64,000 nucleotides of DNA, taken from Adiantum capillus-veneris. Its lineage: Eukaryota > Streptophyta > Polypodiopsida > Polypodiales > Pteridaceae. Below are positions 21,078 to 33,654 of this stretch, in pieces. A program made the position numbers and the translations under genes. The notes under the pieces are model-generated. The model was not told where the DNA came from. It saw only the letters and a list, made by a program, of their open reading frames with translations, and searched no databases. Position 1 is the stretch's first letter; every line of letters starts with the position of its first letter. The stretch lies in the NCBI GenBank assembly GCA_014529385.2, contig CM043945.1, positions 152,867,741 to 152,931,740 of the forward strand, in the 5' to 3' direction.

Positions 21078-24000
21078 TTAGGAGCATTCTGGGTGTCTGG
21101 CTAGAATGCTTCTAATCCTTTGTTGTAGTCTCCTCCGGTGAAGTGTGCTTTTGCCTCTTGGTCGTGGTCGTCTCGATTTCCTAAGCTCAATCGCTCTGTC
21201 AATTAGGGTGCCTTTGGTATGAATGTGGGTACTCCTTTGTGTTGGCTGCTGGCCTCTTGCTTCCCCTTCCACTCCTGCTTCTCTCGATCCGAAGAAATCT
21301 GTGATCTGCCTCTGAGGCTGTAGTGCTCTTTGTCTTCTCATTAGATTATCCCTGTGCCGATGTAGTTCCAGTAGGTACAAGCCTAAGCATCTTTGATCTT
21401 GGTATTGCATGATTCTATCTAGAGGTCCAAAGCCTTCTTTAAAGAGGCAGTGAAAACGCCCATGTATCTCGTAGTATACTGTGCAGTGGCATATGTAGTG
21501 TAATTCTGTCTCCGGCTCCATTCCGCATAACTTGCAAATTCTGCTTTCAGGTGGGATTCCCCTAAATCTGCCAAATTCAATTTCCAACTGGTGTGAGGAT
21601 GTACGAATTTGACCAATAGCACATCTCAAACCATGAGACAGGTGGGTATCCATGTAACTCGGGCGAATCACAAATCCATCTTCAGATAGTTGTAGGAAGT
21701 TTTCTTTGTAGTCGGCCATCTTCGTGCCCAATTCTTGTGTAGGGTCTACCCATGTCCTCTTAGTATCCAATTGTATAAGATCCTGTCGGATGATCTTATT
21801 AATCTCCGTTCGTGTAATTGCCAGTGATGGAGCCTCAAGCGAGTATTGGAAGCGGGGTAATCTTTCCATATTGAACCCGTGTCTTTGAAACCACCAGGAC
21901 AGTTGCACATACCAGCATGATGTATCCCCTTTCATTGCCAATTGTCGAGAGGATTCGAGGCCAGTCTAGTATATCGGCAGTTATTTGTATCCCACAAACC
22001 ATGCATAAAGGACACTGATCTGGTAAGAGCTTCAATTTCTATCGGAGGGGCCGCTAGTTCCGCTCGGGTAATCGCGTGTGGTACGGAGGCCTTGGCTCTA
22101 ATCATTCGGGAAATCATAGATACCAAAGGTCTCTCCATTGCCTTCCAATTATCCTGATCCACAGATGGTCCCCAAATCTGGACCCCATAAAGCATAGCCG
22201 AAGCCACCATAGTATCAAAGAGCCAAAGTTTTGTTCGTGGTTCCTGAAACTGCACTTGTGAACACATCCTCTCCAACCCTCCCAAGGCCGCAGAGGCTCT
22301 AGATAATCTAGCATCCGCTGCTTTCTTAAGAGTAAACTTCAGTCCTGCAAATACCACCCCAAGGTATGTGTATGCATCTGTGTACTCTACTGTATCCTGG
22401 CCATATGCAAATGTAGGTGCCGATCTCCTAACCCACTGCGGTGTGGTGTTAACACCATAACTTTGGTTTTACCCAAGTTTACCGACAGTCCACTGTCCTT
22501 CGCGAATTTATATAAAGCATCCAGCTGCCTCTGCATTCCATCTGGTGATTCTGCTATCAATACAATATCATCTGTATACAACAGCAAAGGGATCCATGAC
22601 CCTGCAAGTTGAGCACCTCTGTCACCTTCTCTCTCAATGTAATCTGATACCTCATCTATGTACATACCAAATAAAGTAGGGGACAATGGGCATCCCTGCT
22701 TTACTCCAACGGTGGAATGAACAACGTCGGAATCCCCTTCTGGAGTACGTACATAACCAGTTACTGATCCGTATAAGGCCATGATCCCCCAAATAATCTC
22801 TTTGGGGACCCCTAACTCTTGCATCCTGCGCATCAATCTGGCCCTTGGTACTGTATCAAAAGCTTTCCGAAAATCCACAAAGCAACAATACATCCTTCTC
22901 CCGTTTGCTCTTCCTTCCTCAATAATGGCTCTGAGCGTAAGAATATGATCTAAAGTGGAATAACCCCTTCTGAAACCAGCTTGTCCTGTTGCCCTTATGC
23001 CCTCATTCTCTGCCCATCTACTCAATTTTTGTTCAAGAATGGATGAGTACAGTCAAAGTGTGACCTACCATAATGGTACGGTAGTTCCCAGGTATCATAG
23101 GATCCCCTGACTTGAAAATAGGTACGATAGTAGATAATTTCCAAGATTCAGGGAATCCTTCACACATGACCCGATTAAACAGACGAGCAAGGACTTCTGA
23201 AAGTAGATCCCTGGCATGGATCAGATGTTCTGCTACTAAACCCTCATGATCATATGCTCTTCTTGTCTTCATCTTATCAATGGCTTTTTCCACCATTTCC
23301 GTAGTAAAGAAAGTACTAGTAGCAGGGCATGGCTCTAGCGGATCTGGCAATGGAGGCTGTCCATATACCATATATAATGATGTTACATATTGACCCCAGA
23401 TCTCAGGAGAAGTGATCGTCGGAGGCGGTGAGTGCTCATGAAATAAGCGCCAAGCCTCATGTGAGTCCTGACTCAAGAAGAGCTGATATAAATCCTTTTC
23501 TAGTTTGGCTAAAAATGCCCTTTTCTTGCGACGTACTATACGCCGAAGAGCAATCCGAGACTGCTTATATGTGATGATCCCAAGTGTAAGCTCTTTCTGG
23601 ACTTGGGTTCTCGTCTCTCTGCATTCCTCGTCATACCAACTGTTTTGAGGCGTGTTCCCAGATCCTCTCTTCTGATCAGGTTGAATATGTGGGTATGCCT
23701 CTTGTGCTGCTCCATGTAGTATCTCTGTTAATTGAGAAGTAATCTCCTCTACAGTATATATTGGCTCGGCTGCCCACATCCTATTATAGATCTTTTCCAC
23801 ATAGACTGAATCAGTTTATGGCGTGAAAGTATATCTTGTGTGTGTCTTCTTCCTTTGTACTTGAGAGGCATTGTATTGGAAGGAGATTGATAAGCATGAT
23901 CCACTGCAATCCCAACCGGCCTGGGTCCCACCTTAAAGTCCTTGATACTAGAAATAAAGCTTGGTGAAGTCATGACATAATCCATTGTACTGGCCCCATG

Positions 24001-24693
24001 CCTATGCGGAAAGCATGTGAATCCCCCAGATAACGGAAAATTCTCTAGACCATTAAGTATGGCCAAACCATGTATAGTTGCCATCTCCATGAAATGTCTC
24101 CCATATTCAGTGTGTTCTTTATCCTGTGAGTTTCTAGTAAGCCCTCTCTGTGATAAATCCACTTCTCTGAGCATTTCCTCAAAAGTATCATAGAATACTG
24201 CTTGAGAGTTGGCCATTCTGGCATTAAAGTCTCCTAAGAGAACGATGTCTCCATCTCTAGAGAACTCCCATATGTCATTATTCAATATGGAGAAAGGGGA
24301 TTGTCCTTTAGGTGAGGAGTAGACTGAGGTACTCGGAGGGAAGTAGCATATAGCGATATATAGAAATCTACCTGTCTCGGCTCTCATTCTCACCCACATA
24401 TACCTTGCTTGCTCATCTTTTTTGATAATCTCTAGTAGTGGTTTCAGCTCCTCTTTAAATAAGACTACTACTCCTCCTGAACCCCGGCTACCCTGTAGAG
24501 ATCTCTTGTCTGGTCGACCAGCTGTTTCCCATAAATAACCCTTCACATGTGGCATACGCTGTCCCGGTATCTGGTGTGTCTCTCAGTAGAAAACTATGTC
24601 TCTGTCCCTAAAGCTGTCTTCAAAGGCACCTACATCTAGCCTATATGATCCATTACAATTCCACGCCGCTATCCGGAGCGTCGCCCCATACAT
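21078..24693 (-). pseudogene. LINE ORF2: endonuclease and reverse transcriptase
   Basis: ATG 24693 lies 9 bases after the ORF1 stop. The endonuclease starts RIAAWNCNG; an in-frame TGA at 24583-24585 lies just before ETH, then IVLLGDFNAR and FTCFPHRHGASTMDYVM follow, typical of APE-type LINE endonucleases. RT motifs are IVPIFKSGD, NYRTI, GFRRGYSTLDHI, CCFVDFRKAFDTV, GVKQGCPLSPTLFGMY and YTDD (22567-22578; YADD is commoner). The C-terminus carries CKLCGMEPETELHYICHC, a Cys/His motif as in many LINEs. Frame breaks near 23790, 23030, 22370 and 21945. The protein nicks target DNA and primes reverse transcription; this copy is dead but only lightly damaged. Confidence 0.88.
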
Positions 24694-24702
24694 CTTGCAC
24701 CG

Positions 24703-25863
24703 TCATGATGAGCGCTTTTCCAGAACCACTACTTTCCCTCCTCTATAAAAGGCGATTTTCCCCTTTTCTCTTGCTGCCCTGATCTCTGGCATCAACTCTT
24801 GCATGTGTGCCACTTGTGCCAATGTAAGGTCATCTCCTAGGAAAATACCAGTTTTCTTAAGAGTTGGCCTCTTCTTTAGAAATTCTTTCCTTATTTCTAT
24901 ATTCGGGAAGCGGAGAATAAGTGCCCTATCCTTTACGTTTCCCTTCTCATCGGTTCCTTTCTTGCCCACTCTCCGTGCACTTGTGTGAGTGGGTTCTGTG
25001 ATGCCCATGCGTTGTATCAGTTCCTTCACTTCTTCATCTACATTCTCTTTGTCTTTGACTCCTGTGACCCGCACATGCAGAGCCCGAGTCTTCCTTTTCT
25101 GCTCTTCCTCAATGGTCATATTAATGATGGTGGAGGTAGGTGTGGTCTCGAGCATCTGGGCCTTCCCTTTCTTCGCATCCTCAATCCATTTCTCTGCTTC
25201 ATCAACCTTTTCTTGTGTCTTAAAAAGACGTTCCGCCCATGAAGATGCCGTTTTCGATTTCTGTTCATCTCCTTCCTGTAGAGCTTTCATCTGATCCTTC
25301 ATGTCCTCGAGCTCCTTCAGCACCGAAGGTTGGTCGTCTCCCTTCTCCTTAGTTGCAGATTTGCAAGCCGCAAGTTCTCCTTTTAGCTCCTCAATTATTG
25401 CATCTTTTTCCCCCATTTGCTTTTCCATATTTGTTCTCCATGCTTCAAAACTTGTTGATGCTTCATCGAGTTTCTTTTGCATAACGCATTCTGTTACATT
25501 TACTTCGGCCTTGATTAGGTTTCGTAATTCCGTTTTCAAGATTTGAATCTCCTCATTCTGTATCCCTCGGATCTCTCTCCTTAGTTCTCTCATCATGTCT
25601 CCATACATGGAGTTCCTGTAGCTCTCAGCGCTCGCGTGCATTTCCTTCTTGATGTCATCTCTCATGTAGTTTAGCTCTGATTTGAGCATCACCTGGACCT
25701 TCTCCATCATTAGTTCATCATGTATCTTGGACGTTTTCCCCACTCGTAATGATCCTGGTGATAGTACAATATCTCTGTTTCTCCGCTTGAAAGTAGCCGT
25801 TGTTTTTTTTGGGGTGGTGTAGCTATCTACACCTGGCCCTTCCTCTTCAGTAGGCGGATCCAT
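24703..25863 (-). CDS. LINE ORF1 nucleic-acid-binding protein (386 aa)
   Basis: An open frame from ATG 25863 (MDPPTEEEGPGVDS) to TGA 24703. Layout: Pro/Thr-rich basic N-terminus; long helical, Lys/Glu-rich coiled coil (about residues 60-240); then an RRM-like and C-terminal domain like L1 ORF1 (RALHVRVTGVKDK near residue 265, ALILRFPNIEIRKEFLKKRP, GIFLGDDLTLAQVAHMQEL and KIAFYRGGKVVVLEK at the end). Such proteins trimerise and bind the LINE RNA. The frame stays open further upstream (to 26073) only through the GA repeat, so the internal ATG is preferred. A piece of a second copy lies at 30288-30505. Confidence 0.8.
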   Translation of the reverse strand: MDPPTEEEGPGVDSYTTPKKTTATFKRRNRDIVLSPGSLRVGKTSKIHDELMMEKVQVMLKSELNYMRDDIKKEMHASAESYRNSMYGDMMRELRREIRGIQNEEIQILKTELRNLIKAEVNVTECVMQKKLDEASTSFEAWRTNMEKQMGEKDAIIEELKGELAACKSATKEKGDDQPSVLKELEDMKDQMKALQEGDEQKSKTASSWAERLFKTQEKVDEAEKWIEDAKKGKAQMLETTPTSTIINMTIEEEQKRKTRALHVRVTGVKDKENVDEEVKELIQRMGITEPTHTSARRVGKKGTDEKGNVKDRALILRFPNIEIRKEFLKKRPTLKKTGIFLGDDLTLAQVAHMQELMPEIRAAREKGKIAFYRGGKVVVLEKRSS

Positions 25864-25970
25864 CGAACCCGGGCCCCAAATGTGGGGTAGGGTACTAGGG
25901 TGGGGGATTGAGAATAGGGCCTGCTCGCTCGACGCGTAGGAGGACCAGCTCGCGTAGGGGGGGGGGGGGG

Positions 25971-25973
<3 letters not shown>

Positions 25974-26040
<67 letters not shown>
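25974..26040. repeat. GA microsatellite with adjacent G run
   Basis: About 33 GA units, preceded by a 17-base G run at 25957-25973. It belongs to the GA tract at the LTR end of element B and marks the LINE 5' junction. Confidence 0.9.
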
Positions 26041-26041
<1 letters not shown>

Positions 26042-26950
26042 GACACCAGATGGGGTCCCAAATCCCCTTCCAAGGGCCCCCCTCTCTATTGCTAGAGAGG
26101 TATTTGCTTTAGATTGCACAAAATCTAGTACAATGCTTCTAGATGCTGTGGTACTTGATGATGCCGAAGTTGACGACGATGATGACCGTGACGTTGATGA
26201 CGACGAGGATGTCGCCGTCAAGTTTGGGATTTATGATGCTGATGGCTGAAATCTGAAAACACTAGGTCATGTTGATGGGGATCTGCAACTGCCGAGACGT
26301 GCAAGGGCTGAGAATGCAAAACGCTGGCTGATCTGGGCTAGAATTGCAAAACGTTGGCTGTCTTGGCTGAAAACTGAAACGCCACTATTGGTTGGTCGAT
26401 GCGGCGAGGATCTGCAAGGGGGCGTTGCGGTCTGGCGAGGCTAAGGGCTGAAAACTGAAAACGCCGGTGGTTGTGGCTGAACACGTTGGATCTAGTCTAA
26501 GAAAACGTTGGGGAGCTTGAGGGTGCCTGTCTGTTGCTGTGCAGGTGCCTGCCCTTCCTGTGTCCCAGCTTCTTCTGCTTTCTACTGGCACCCAAGCCCT
26601 TCCTAATATAGGTGCATCAATGTGGGTCGAGCAGTGCAAGGGAAGCCTCCATGATCCTGAATTAATTAAATGAATAAGTCACTTATTATGAAAGTGACCT
26701 ATAAGAGGTGTTTCACACGCGAGATTGAAAACTGGAACCATGCGGTGGAAAATGCTCATGCTAGGTACTGTATCATGATGCTAATGCTATGGGTTGTGCA
26801 ATCAGAGGGTATGCAACTATTCTAAGTGCTTGGACATGCACGGCCTGCGCACAGGCTCACGAGGGTGCCTGAACATTTCCTAAGCTTCCTAAACACTAGA
26901 AGTAGGAACAGCTTGTCCACGCACACATAGGGTTAGATGTGCACATGACA

Positions 26951-28190
26951 TCAGAGGTGTTATATCTATTGCATTGGGTCTACCCATTCTCTGGCAAATA
27001 TCGCATGTTTTGCAAAAATCTCTAATATCTGAGATCATACTCTGCCACCACAAACCTGGTAGCAAAATTTTCTTATAAGTGATAGCAATAAAAAATGTCC
27101 TTTAGAACTTTGAGTGTGTCTTAGTGATTACTTGCATCCTACGTACACATTTTCTCAACACTCCATCAATGCCCAGTCTGTATAAAGATCCAACTATGAC
27201 TGTAAATTTCACACTTCGGATAATAAGAGCCTTCTTGCTGCTCTAAGACAAGTCTTACTCCACCATACTGCAGGAAATCATACACGTCCCGCAATTCTGG
27301 ATTTGACTCCTCAGTTGTCATCGTCTGAAATAATTAAGCATCTACTGGTTCATCTCTCAAGGACGTCAATGAGATACCTTCTGTACTTCTGAATAGGAAA
27401 TCTGCACCCCAATGAGTCTTGCCAAGCTTATGGAAGATTTTAAAATCAAATTCCAAAAGAAACATAATCCATTTGATTAATCTTCCTTGGCTAATAACCT
27501 TATTGATAAGATAAAGTAGAGCTTGATGATCCACATTGAAACGAAATAGCTTTCCCAACAAATGATGTTTGAACTTTGTGGCATTTAATACCATTCCCAG
27601 TGCCTCTCTTTCTACGGTTGAATATCCATGCTCTCCCTTGCTAAGCCACGGCTGGCAAATTATATTGTTGAATAATCAGTTTCTCCATCAGGTTAAGCCA
27701 TAATAGCTCCTATTGCCATGCCAGAAACATCTCCATGAACATGAAAAATAATATCCCTGTTTGAGTGGCGAAGAATTGGTTTCAATCGATGGCTTCCTTT
27801 AGGGACTCGAAATTGGTTTCACATTCAGGAGTCCAGATAAACTTAACTCATTTCTAGGTGAGTTTATATTATGGAATGGCTTTCGTTGCAAACATATGAA
27901 TAAACCGTCGATAGAAATTGATCTACCCTAGAACGAACTAAGTTCATATACATTTGTTGGTGCTCTAGCCTTCTGGACACTTCGGATCTTGTCTTCAGCC
28001 ATCTCAATATCATTTATGGACACTACACATCCAAGTAAATGTCCCTTCCATACCATGAACACCGACTTGAAGGGATTCAAACGAATCCTCTTCTCTTTGC
28101 ATCTTTCAAATACCATCTCCAGAAATAACAAATGCATGTCTTCAGACGAGTTTGCTAATGAATTCTCTAAAAGGGGAATCAAGCACAATA
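26951..28190 (-). pseudogene. Ty3/gypsy pol relic G2 (RT end, RNase H, integrase zinc domain)
   Basis: From 28190 leftwards: LLFLEMVFERCKEKRIRLNPFKSVF (RT thumb region, with LLGCVVS), then ARAPTNVYELSSF. RNase H shows HVHGDVSGMAIGAIM, NATKFKHHLLGKLFRFNVDHQALLYL, and the integrase zinc-binding part shows GLWWQSMISDIRDFCKTC and DICQRMGRPNAID near 26960-27050. Several stops intervene. It ends at the right LTR of element B, so B probably inserted in the integrase of this element, but the matching left half is gone. Confidence 0.8.
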
Positions 28191-28585
28191 CAACATAAAT
28201 CTCACATCCAACAATCGCTGGTAAACTGTTTGGAACTTTGAGGGGTCCTCACAATTTCAATCGAACCTTTCTGCTCTACACTCTCAGGTGCAAAGACATA
28301 GAATAGCCAATATACTATGGAGGCCTGGCATGCGAATCTAATCTTGAGACTTGTAAGCTTACATGTCTGGGCATATGGGATTGAACTCAAATTCATTTGC
28401 TTTACTTGCAACTGTTAGACAAGAACAAAGGCTCACACACGTAAACCTATTACTAGAAAAATGACAAAGTAACAGCAACTTGTTGTCCAACTAACAACAA
28501 GACCCTGGAGTATTATGTATAAACTTTGCACTTCTTACAAATAACATAAACACAACAAATTTAGAAGGGTCCTAAATTCTAATAC
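28191..28585. other. Unassigned stretch between G2 and the host-gene exon
   Basis: About 400 bases with no convincing coding sequence on either strand. On the minus strand it could be an intron or 3' untranslated region of the exons to the right. Just beyond the exon there is a good donor-like AG|GTATT at 28586/28585 and an in-frame stop at 28572-28574. Confidence 0.4.
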
Positions 28586-30199
<1,614 letters not shown>

Positions 30200-30236
30200 C
30201 TGCAAAATGGATATGAGAAATTGAGTTGTAAAGTAG

Positions 30237-30238
<2 letters not shown>

Positions 30239-30284
<46 letters not shown>
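30239..30284. repeat. CT microsatellite
   Basis: About 22 CT units between the acceptor of host exon a and a LINE ORF1 fragment. Confidence 0.9.
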
Positions 30285-30287
<3 letters not shown>

Positions 30288-30505
30288 TAAAGGAGCAAGT
30301 GCTCACCATCCAAGCGGAACAGGAGGCATGTGAGACCTCTTCATGGGTAGAGGTGCTCATCTGCACCAAGAACAAGTAGAGGAAGCGGACCAATGGATCC
30401 AAGTAGCCAAAAACGGTAAACATAAAACGCCGACTCCCACCTCTATCATCAACATGACAATTGAGAAAGAGCAAAGGAGGAAAGCACGTGCTCTATATGT
30501 ATGAG
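30288..30505 (+). pseudogene. LINE ORF1 fragment, plus strand
   Basis: Translation with frame changes gives EEADQWIQVAKNGK and SIINMTIEKEQRRKARALYV. This is a clear match to the coiled-coil end and RRM start of the LINE ORF1 at 24703-25863 (EAEKWIEDAKKGK and TIINMTIEEEQKRKTRALHV). About 70 codons survive, bounded by a CT tract on the left and the LTR on the right. It is a second, opposite-strand copy of the same LINE family. Confidence 0.8.
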
Positions 30506-31836
30506 TGTCACGTCGGCTTTGTGTGCCACATGGACATGCTTCATCGACTTCCAAAGCCAATTTTGCACTTCTCTCTAGATAGGAGTGTTTAGAATCCTAG
30601 GAGGATTAGTACTGGCAATTTTGTGAGCCTGTTAGTAGGACCTACATGTCCGGACGAGTCCATTAGATTAGGTTTTCCAGTTTTGAAACCCTCTTGCATA
30701 AACGGATTGTACAAGCGTTTTGATACATGTTACACTACGGTAGGCATCTGGCATGACGTGCACGTAGTTTTAGGTTAGAGAAAACCAACAGGCGATTCCC
30801 CGCATCAATTGGACTCCCGCGTGAGCAAATGTGTGATGGTTTCACCACGAAACTTCGCCTTGATCAAGTTTATTAATATGTCATTTTTACGATTTATTTT
30901 TATAATTTTTGACAAAGGTTTTGCCCTACCTAAGTCCTAAGAAGTTCTTAAGCAATATACCTCACCTATAAAGGGAGTAGAATAGCCAGCGTTTTCAACA
31001 AAGAAACCTAGCGCCAGATTGGAGAGAGCTCATCTGCCAACGTTTTTTCTCCTCTCTAGAGGTTTTAGTCTCCATCGCAGATCAGCCTCAGCGCTATCAT
31101 TTGGCGACAAATCAGCCCAGCGTTTTCAGATTTCAGCCCATTCCCTCGCTGAACCGTTTCGGATCTGCTAACCCTAGCCTCCATGTTGCCGCCCGGTACT
31201 TCGACAGCCCATTGAACCTCTTCTCAGCCATTTCCTCTCGCCACATTGAGTGCTCCCATCGCTGCCCATCATCAGCTCCATCATCATTGCTTTACGCGAC
31301 AGATCAGATGTGTTTTTGCAGCCAGCTTTCAACCCTTGGTTCCTCTCACATTTGGAGCGCAATCAACTGTCAGGTGTGGCAGAATTAAAATGGTGAAGAT
31401 CTAGGATTTAGACTTCCACAAATCTTTACTTCTCGTCGTCGCGGCGTCGTTGTCATTGCCGTCGTCACCGACATAGAGTCAGAATTCAGCAGATAAAGAT
31501 TTGCAAATTTCAGCCGTCTCGTCGTCGTCCTCATCATCGTCGACATCGTTAGCAAGTCCATTGCATTGTAGAGAATTGTGCAATCAATAGTAGACCACTC
31601 TCGCCATAGAGAGTGGGGCCTTCGGAGGAGGGTTTGACAACATTCTGGTGTCGTATTCTTCTCTCTCTATCTCTCAATCTCAGCACCTTCATTCACAGTG
31701 TTTACCACTTCGTTTGTGATCATTTGCACTCTCTCACTAAAGAAACGGAAGGCTCTCCCTTCCGTAAGTAAAGGAACCCCTGACCACAGTTCGGAGCACG
31801 AGCAAAGTTCAACATTCACATCCGCTGCACCTTACA
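30506..31836 (+). mobile_element. Solo LTR of the A/B/C type, opposite orientation
   Basis: It begins TGTCACGT and ends CCGCTGCACCTTACA. This is the reverse complement layout of the A LTR: CAGCGTTTT words, GGGGCCTTCGGAGGAGGG with TGGTGTCGTATTC, CT-rich tract, and TTCCGTAAGTAAAGGAACCCC near the end. A TATA-like CTATAAAGG lies at about 30969-30977. No primer-binding site follows and no polypurine tract precedes, so it is read as a solo LTR of about 1.33 kb. The flanking 5-mers do not match, which suggests rearrangement. Open frames inside it are not genes. Confidence 0.75.
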
Positions 31837-33010
31837 CTAATCCACATAGACCCTGAGTTTTCTGTTCTTCTTCGGGACCACCACTATGGGAAACAACCAG
31901 TCGTTGCTTGCTACTTCAATGATGAACCCTGCCTTCAGTAAATTGTCAATTTCTTCCTTAACTTTCTTTGCATAATTCGGATTCGTCCTGTACTTCAACA
32001 GTTGTACTAGTCGTGCATCCGGTTTCAGTGATATCCGATGTAGGCACACCTCTGGGTTGACACTCTTCAGATCTGTATGTTCCCAGGTAAAAACGTCCCA
32101 ATACTACTGAAATAGTCGCCTGGCTTTTTCTTTAATTTCTGGTTTCATATGTTTATTGATCTTTACCACCTTAGGATCTGATTTTGAAATTAAATCCCAC
32201 TCCTCTATTTCTTGATCATCTAGTAATAACCAATTCGGTGATCCACCCCCTTTTCGCCTAGCCAGTGATTCAGCTTCTTTTCCATGCGTATTCATGCTAC
32301 ATATTCATTAAAAGAATCATTTGTATTACCTGAGCATGCTGAGCTTCGGAAACACCCTTTTCTTGCCCTTCATCTTTATTAACCTTGCCTTTTCAAATAG
32401 TAAAAGTACCCAATCACCAGCTGAAAACAGTAATTCACGACGGTAAAAATCAACAACCCTTTTCTGCTTTGCCCGAGTCTTCTCCAAGGCAAGCTTAATC
32501 TTCTTACACATTTCATCCATGTTCTCAATGTATCGATCTGCCTCAAAGATCTTGTCCTTTGTATGCAAAATGGGAGCAACCTTTTTGCCACCTTCAACAA
32601 TCTTAAAAGGTGCCTTGCCTGTGGACGAATGCATCGTATTGTTGTACACATACTCAAGTATAGGCAAATATTGTTCCCACTTGCCCTTATTATCTGGCAC
32701 ATAACATTTCAGTAGATCCAAGACAGTAAAATTAGCCTCTTCTGACTATCCATCACTTTGTGGATGAAACGAAGACGAGAAGTTGAGCGTAGTGTCCATA
32801 TTCTCAACCAATCCTCTCTAAAACAAACTTGTCATGCGAGGATCATGATCATTGACAATTGATTGTGGCATACCATGGTACTTAAACACATTGTAAATGA
32901 ATAACCGTGCCATCTGATTAGATTTTATCTTCTTCCTGACAGGAATGAAATGGGTCTGTTTGCTGAACCTGCAAATAATGGTCCATATACCATCATTCCC
33001 TGTCGGCGTT
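31837..33010 (-). pseudogene. Ty3/gypsy fragments G3: integrase, then RT N-terminal part
   Basis: Reading leftwards from 33010: integrase core (PTGNDGIWTIICRFSKQTHFIP, then YHGMPQSIVNDHDPRMTS with the second Asp), FHPQSDG and SEEANF, C-terminal region NTMHSSTGKAPF, KKVAPILHTKDKIFEADRYIE and FSAGDWVLLLFEKARL. After stops come DDQEIEEWDLISKSDPKVVK and an RT N-terminal part: CLHRISLKPDARLVQLLKYR, EIDNLLKAGFIIEVASNDW and PIVVVPKKNRKLRVYVD, cut at the solo LTR. Integrase before RT is the reverse of Ty3 order. Either two copies are fused by deletion or the arrangement is unusual. Not functional. Confidence 0.8.
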
Positions 33011-33011
33011 C

Positions 33012-33475
33012 TTGGAAGGAATGTATGCAAAGGAATGTAGGTGTTTTCGTTGTCCCGTATTAAGTCACATGAAAAAAGATTGTCCTAAGAAAGAATCTAA
33101 AAATGAACCCACTACTGCGTTAACTCCTAACTCTACTCCTCAAGTGAATGCTATGGGTGTGGTAGAGCAAGAAGCTAAGCAGAATGGGACTTTCGAAGAG
33201 GATGAACTCATAAAATGCTATGGACATGTCAATGGTCAAAGGGTCATTGTGTTATTTGACTCTGACTTCTCCTATCCCACCCTCTTGGTGTAGGGGTTCT
33301 TTGAAGGCATGGACGCTTCGATCTCTCAAGAATGTGATGATGTCAAATTGATCACTTAACAAACCCAATTCACTGTCGTTTTGTAGTGTCTAAACTTACA
33401 AATGTGATATCATTTTGGCCATTAAGTGGTTTCGCAGGTTCATGCTCATTGTCAATTGGGAGAAGTGTACGCTTC
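33012..33475 (+). pseudogene. A/B/C-family gag-protease fragment, plus strand
   Basis: Reads AKECRCFRCPVLSHMKKDCPKK, a complete C-x2-C-x4-H-x4-C zinc knuckle, then VNAMGVVEQEAK, DELIKCYGHVNGQRVIVLFDSDF. This matches the knuckle-to-protease junction of elements B and C (LIKCYGR..., VVLFDSGS), with the protease D-S-G read here as D-S-D. A weak continuation reaches NPIHCRFVVS and PLSG near 33440. It lies in opposite orientation to elements A, B and C. Confidence 0.75.
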
Positions 33476-33481
33476 TCATCG

Positions 33482-33654
33482 TGTTAGGTGCAACGGATTG
33501 AAATAGTGAAGATCTAGGTTTTACACTTCCACAAATCTTTCGTTCTTTCCTTGCGTTAATGGTTGCTTTTGAGCCTGAATGATAGTTTCTTTTATTTCTC
33601 TGAAGAGAGGGAATGAGAAAGAGAGGTCAAGATGTATGGAGGGAGAAAGAGCAT
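33482..33654. repeat. LTR fragment left of element C, probably continued at 39361
   Basis: Starts TGTTAGGTGCAACGG and becomes GA-rich before element C. The DNA right of element C (39361-39890) starts with a GA tract and then the same landmarks as other LTRs here (GATGGGGTCCC, AAGGGCCCC, GATTGC). I infer one LTR of about 700 bp into whose GA tract element C inserted. It may be the 3' LTR of copia relic K1. Confidence 0.45.

Larger units (their letters stand above)
20898..25973 (-). mobile_element. Near full-length LINE in the GA tract of the B LTR
   Basis: A 5.1-kb minus-strand unit with ORF1 (24703-25863) and ORF2 (21078-24693). Its 3' end is an (ATTTC)-type short tandem tail (plus strand AAATGAAATGAAATGAAATG, 20898-20917) instead of a long poly(A). 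Its 5' end meets a 17-base G run (25957-25973) and the GA microsatellite. LTR sequence of element B flanks both sides. A target duplication cannot be told apart from the GA repeat. The domain content (coiled-coil ORF1, endonuclease-RT ORF2 with a C-terminal Cys/His motif) is that of an L1-group or similar LINE; the clade is not certain. Confidence 0.88.
20710..26950 (-). repeat. 5' LTR of element B, split by a LINE
   Basis: The LTR starts TGTAATGTGCAGTAG at 20710, runs to the GA tract at about 20897, and resumes at 25974-26040 (expanded GA tract) with CGACACCAGATGGGG. It ends GTGCACATGACA at 26950, giving about 1.1-1.2 kb of LTR. It has the same landmarks as the A and C LTRs but is more diverged. 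No matching target duplication can be checked because the other end of B is lost. Confidence 0.8.

Noticed and set aside
25864-26249. Open frames on both strands around the GA tract
   Set aside because: Low-complexity translation of a microsatellite and LTR sequence.
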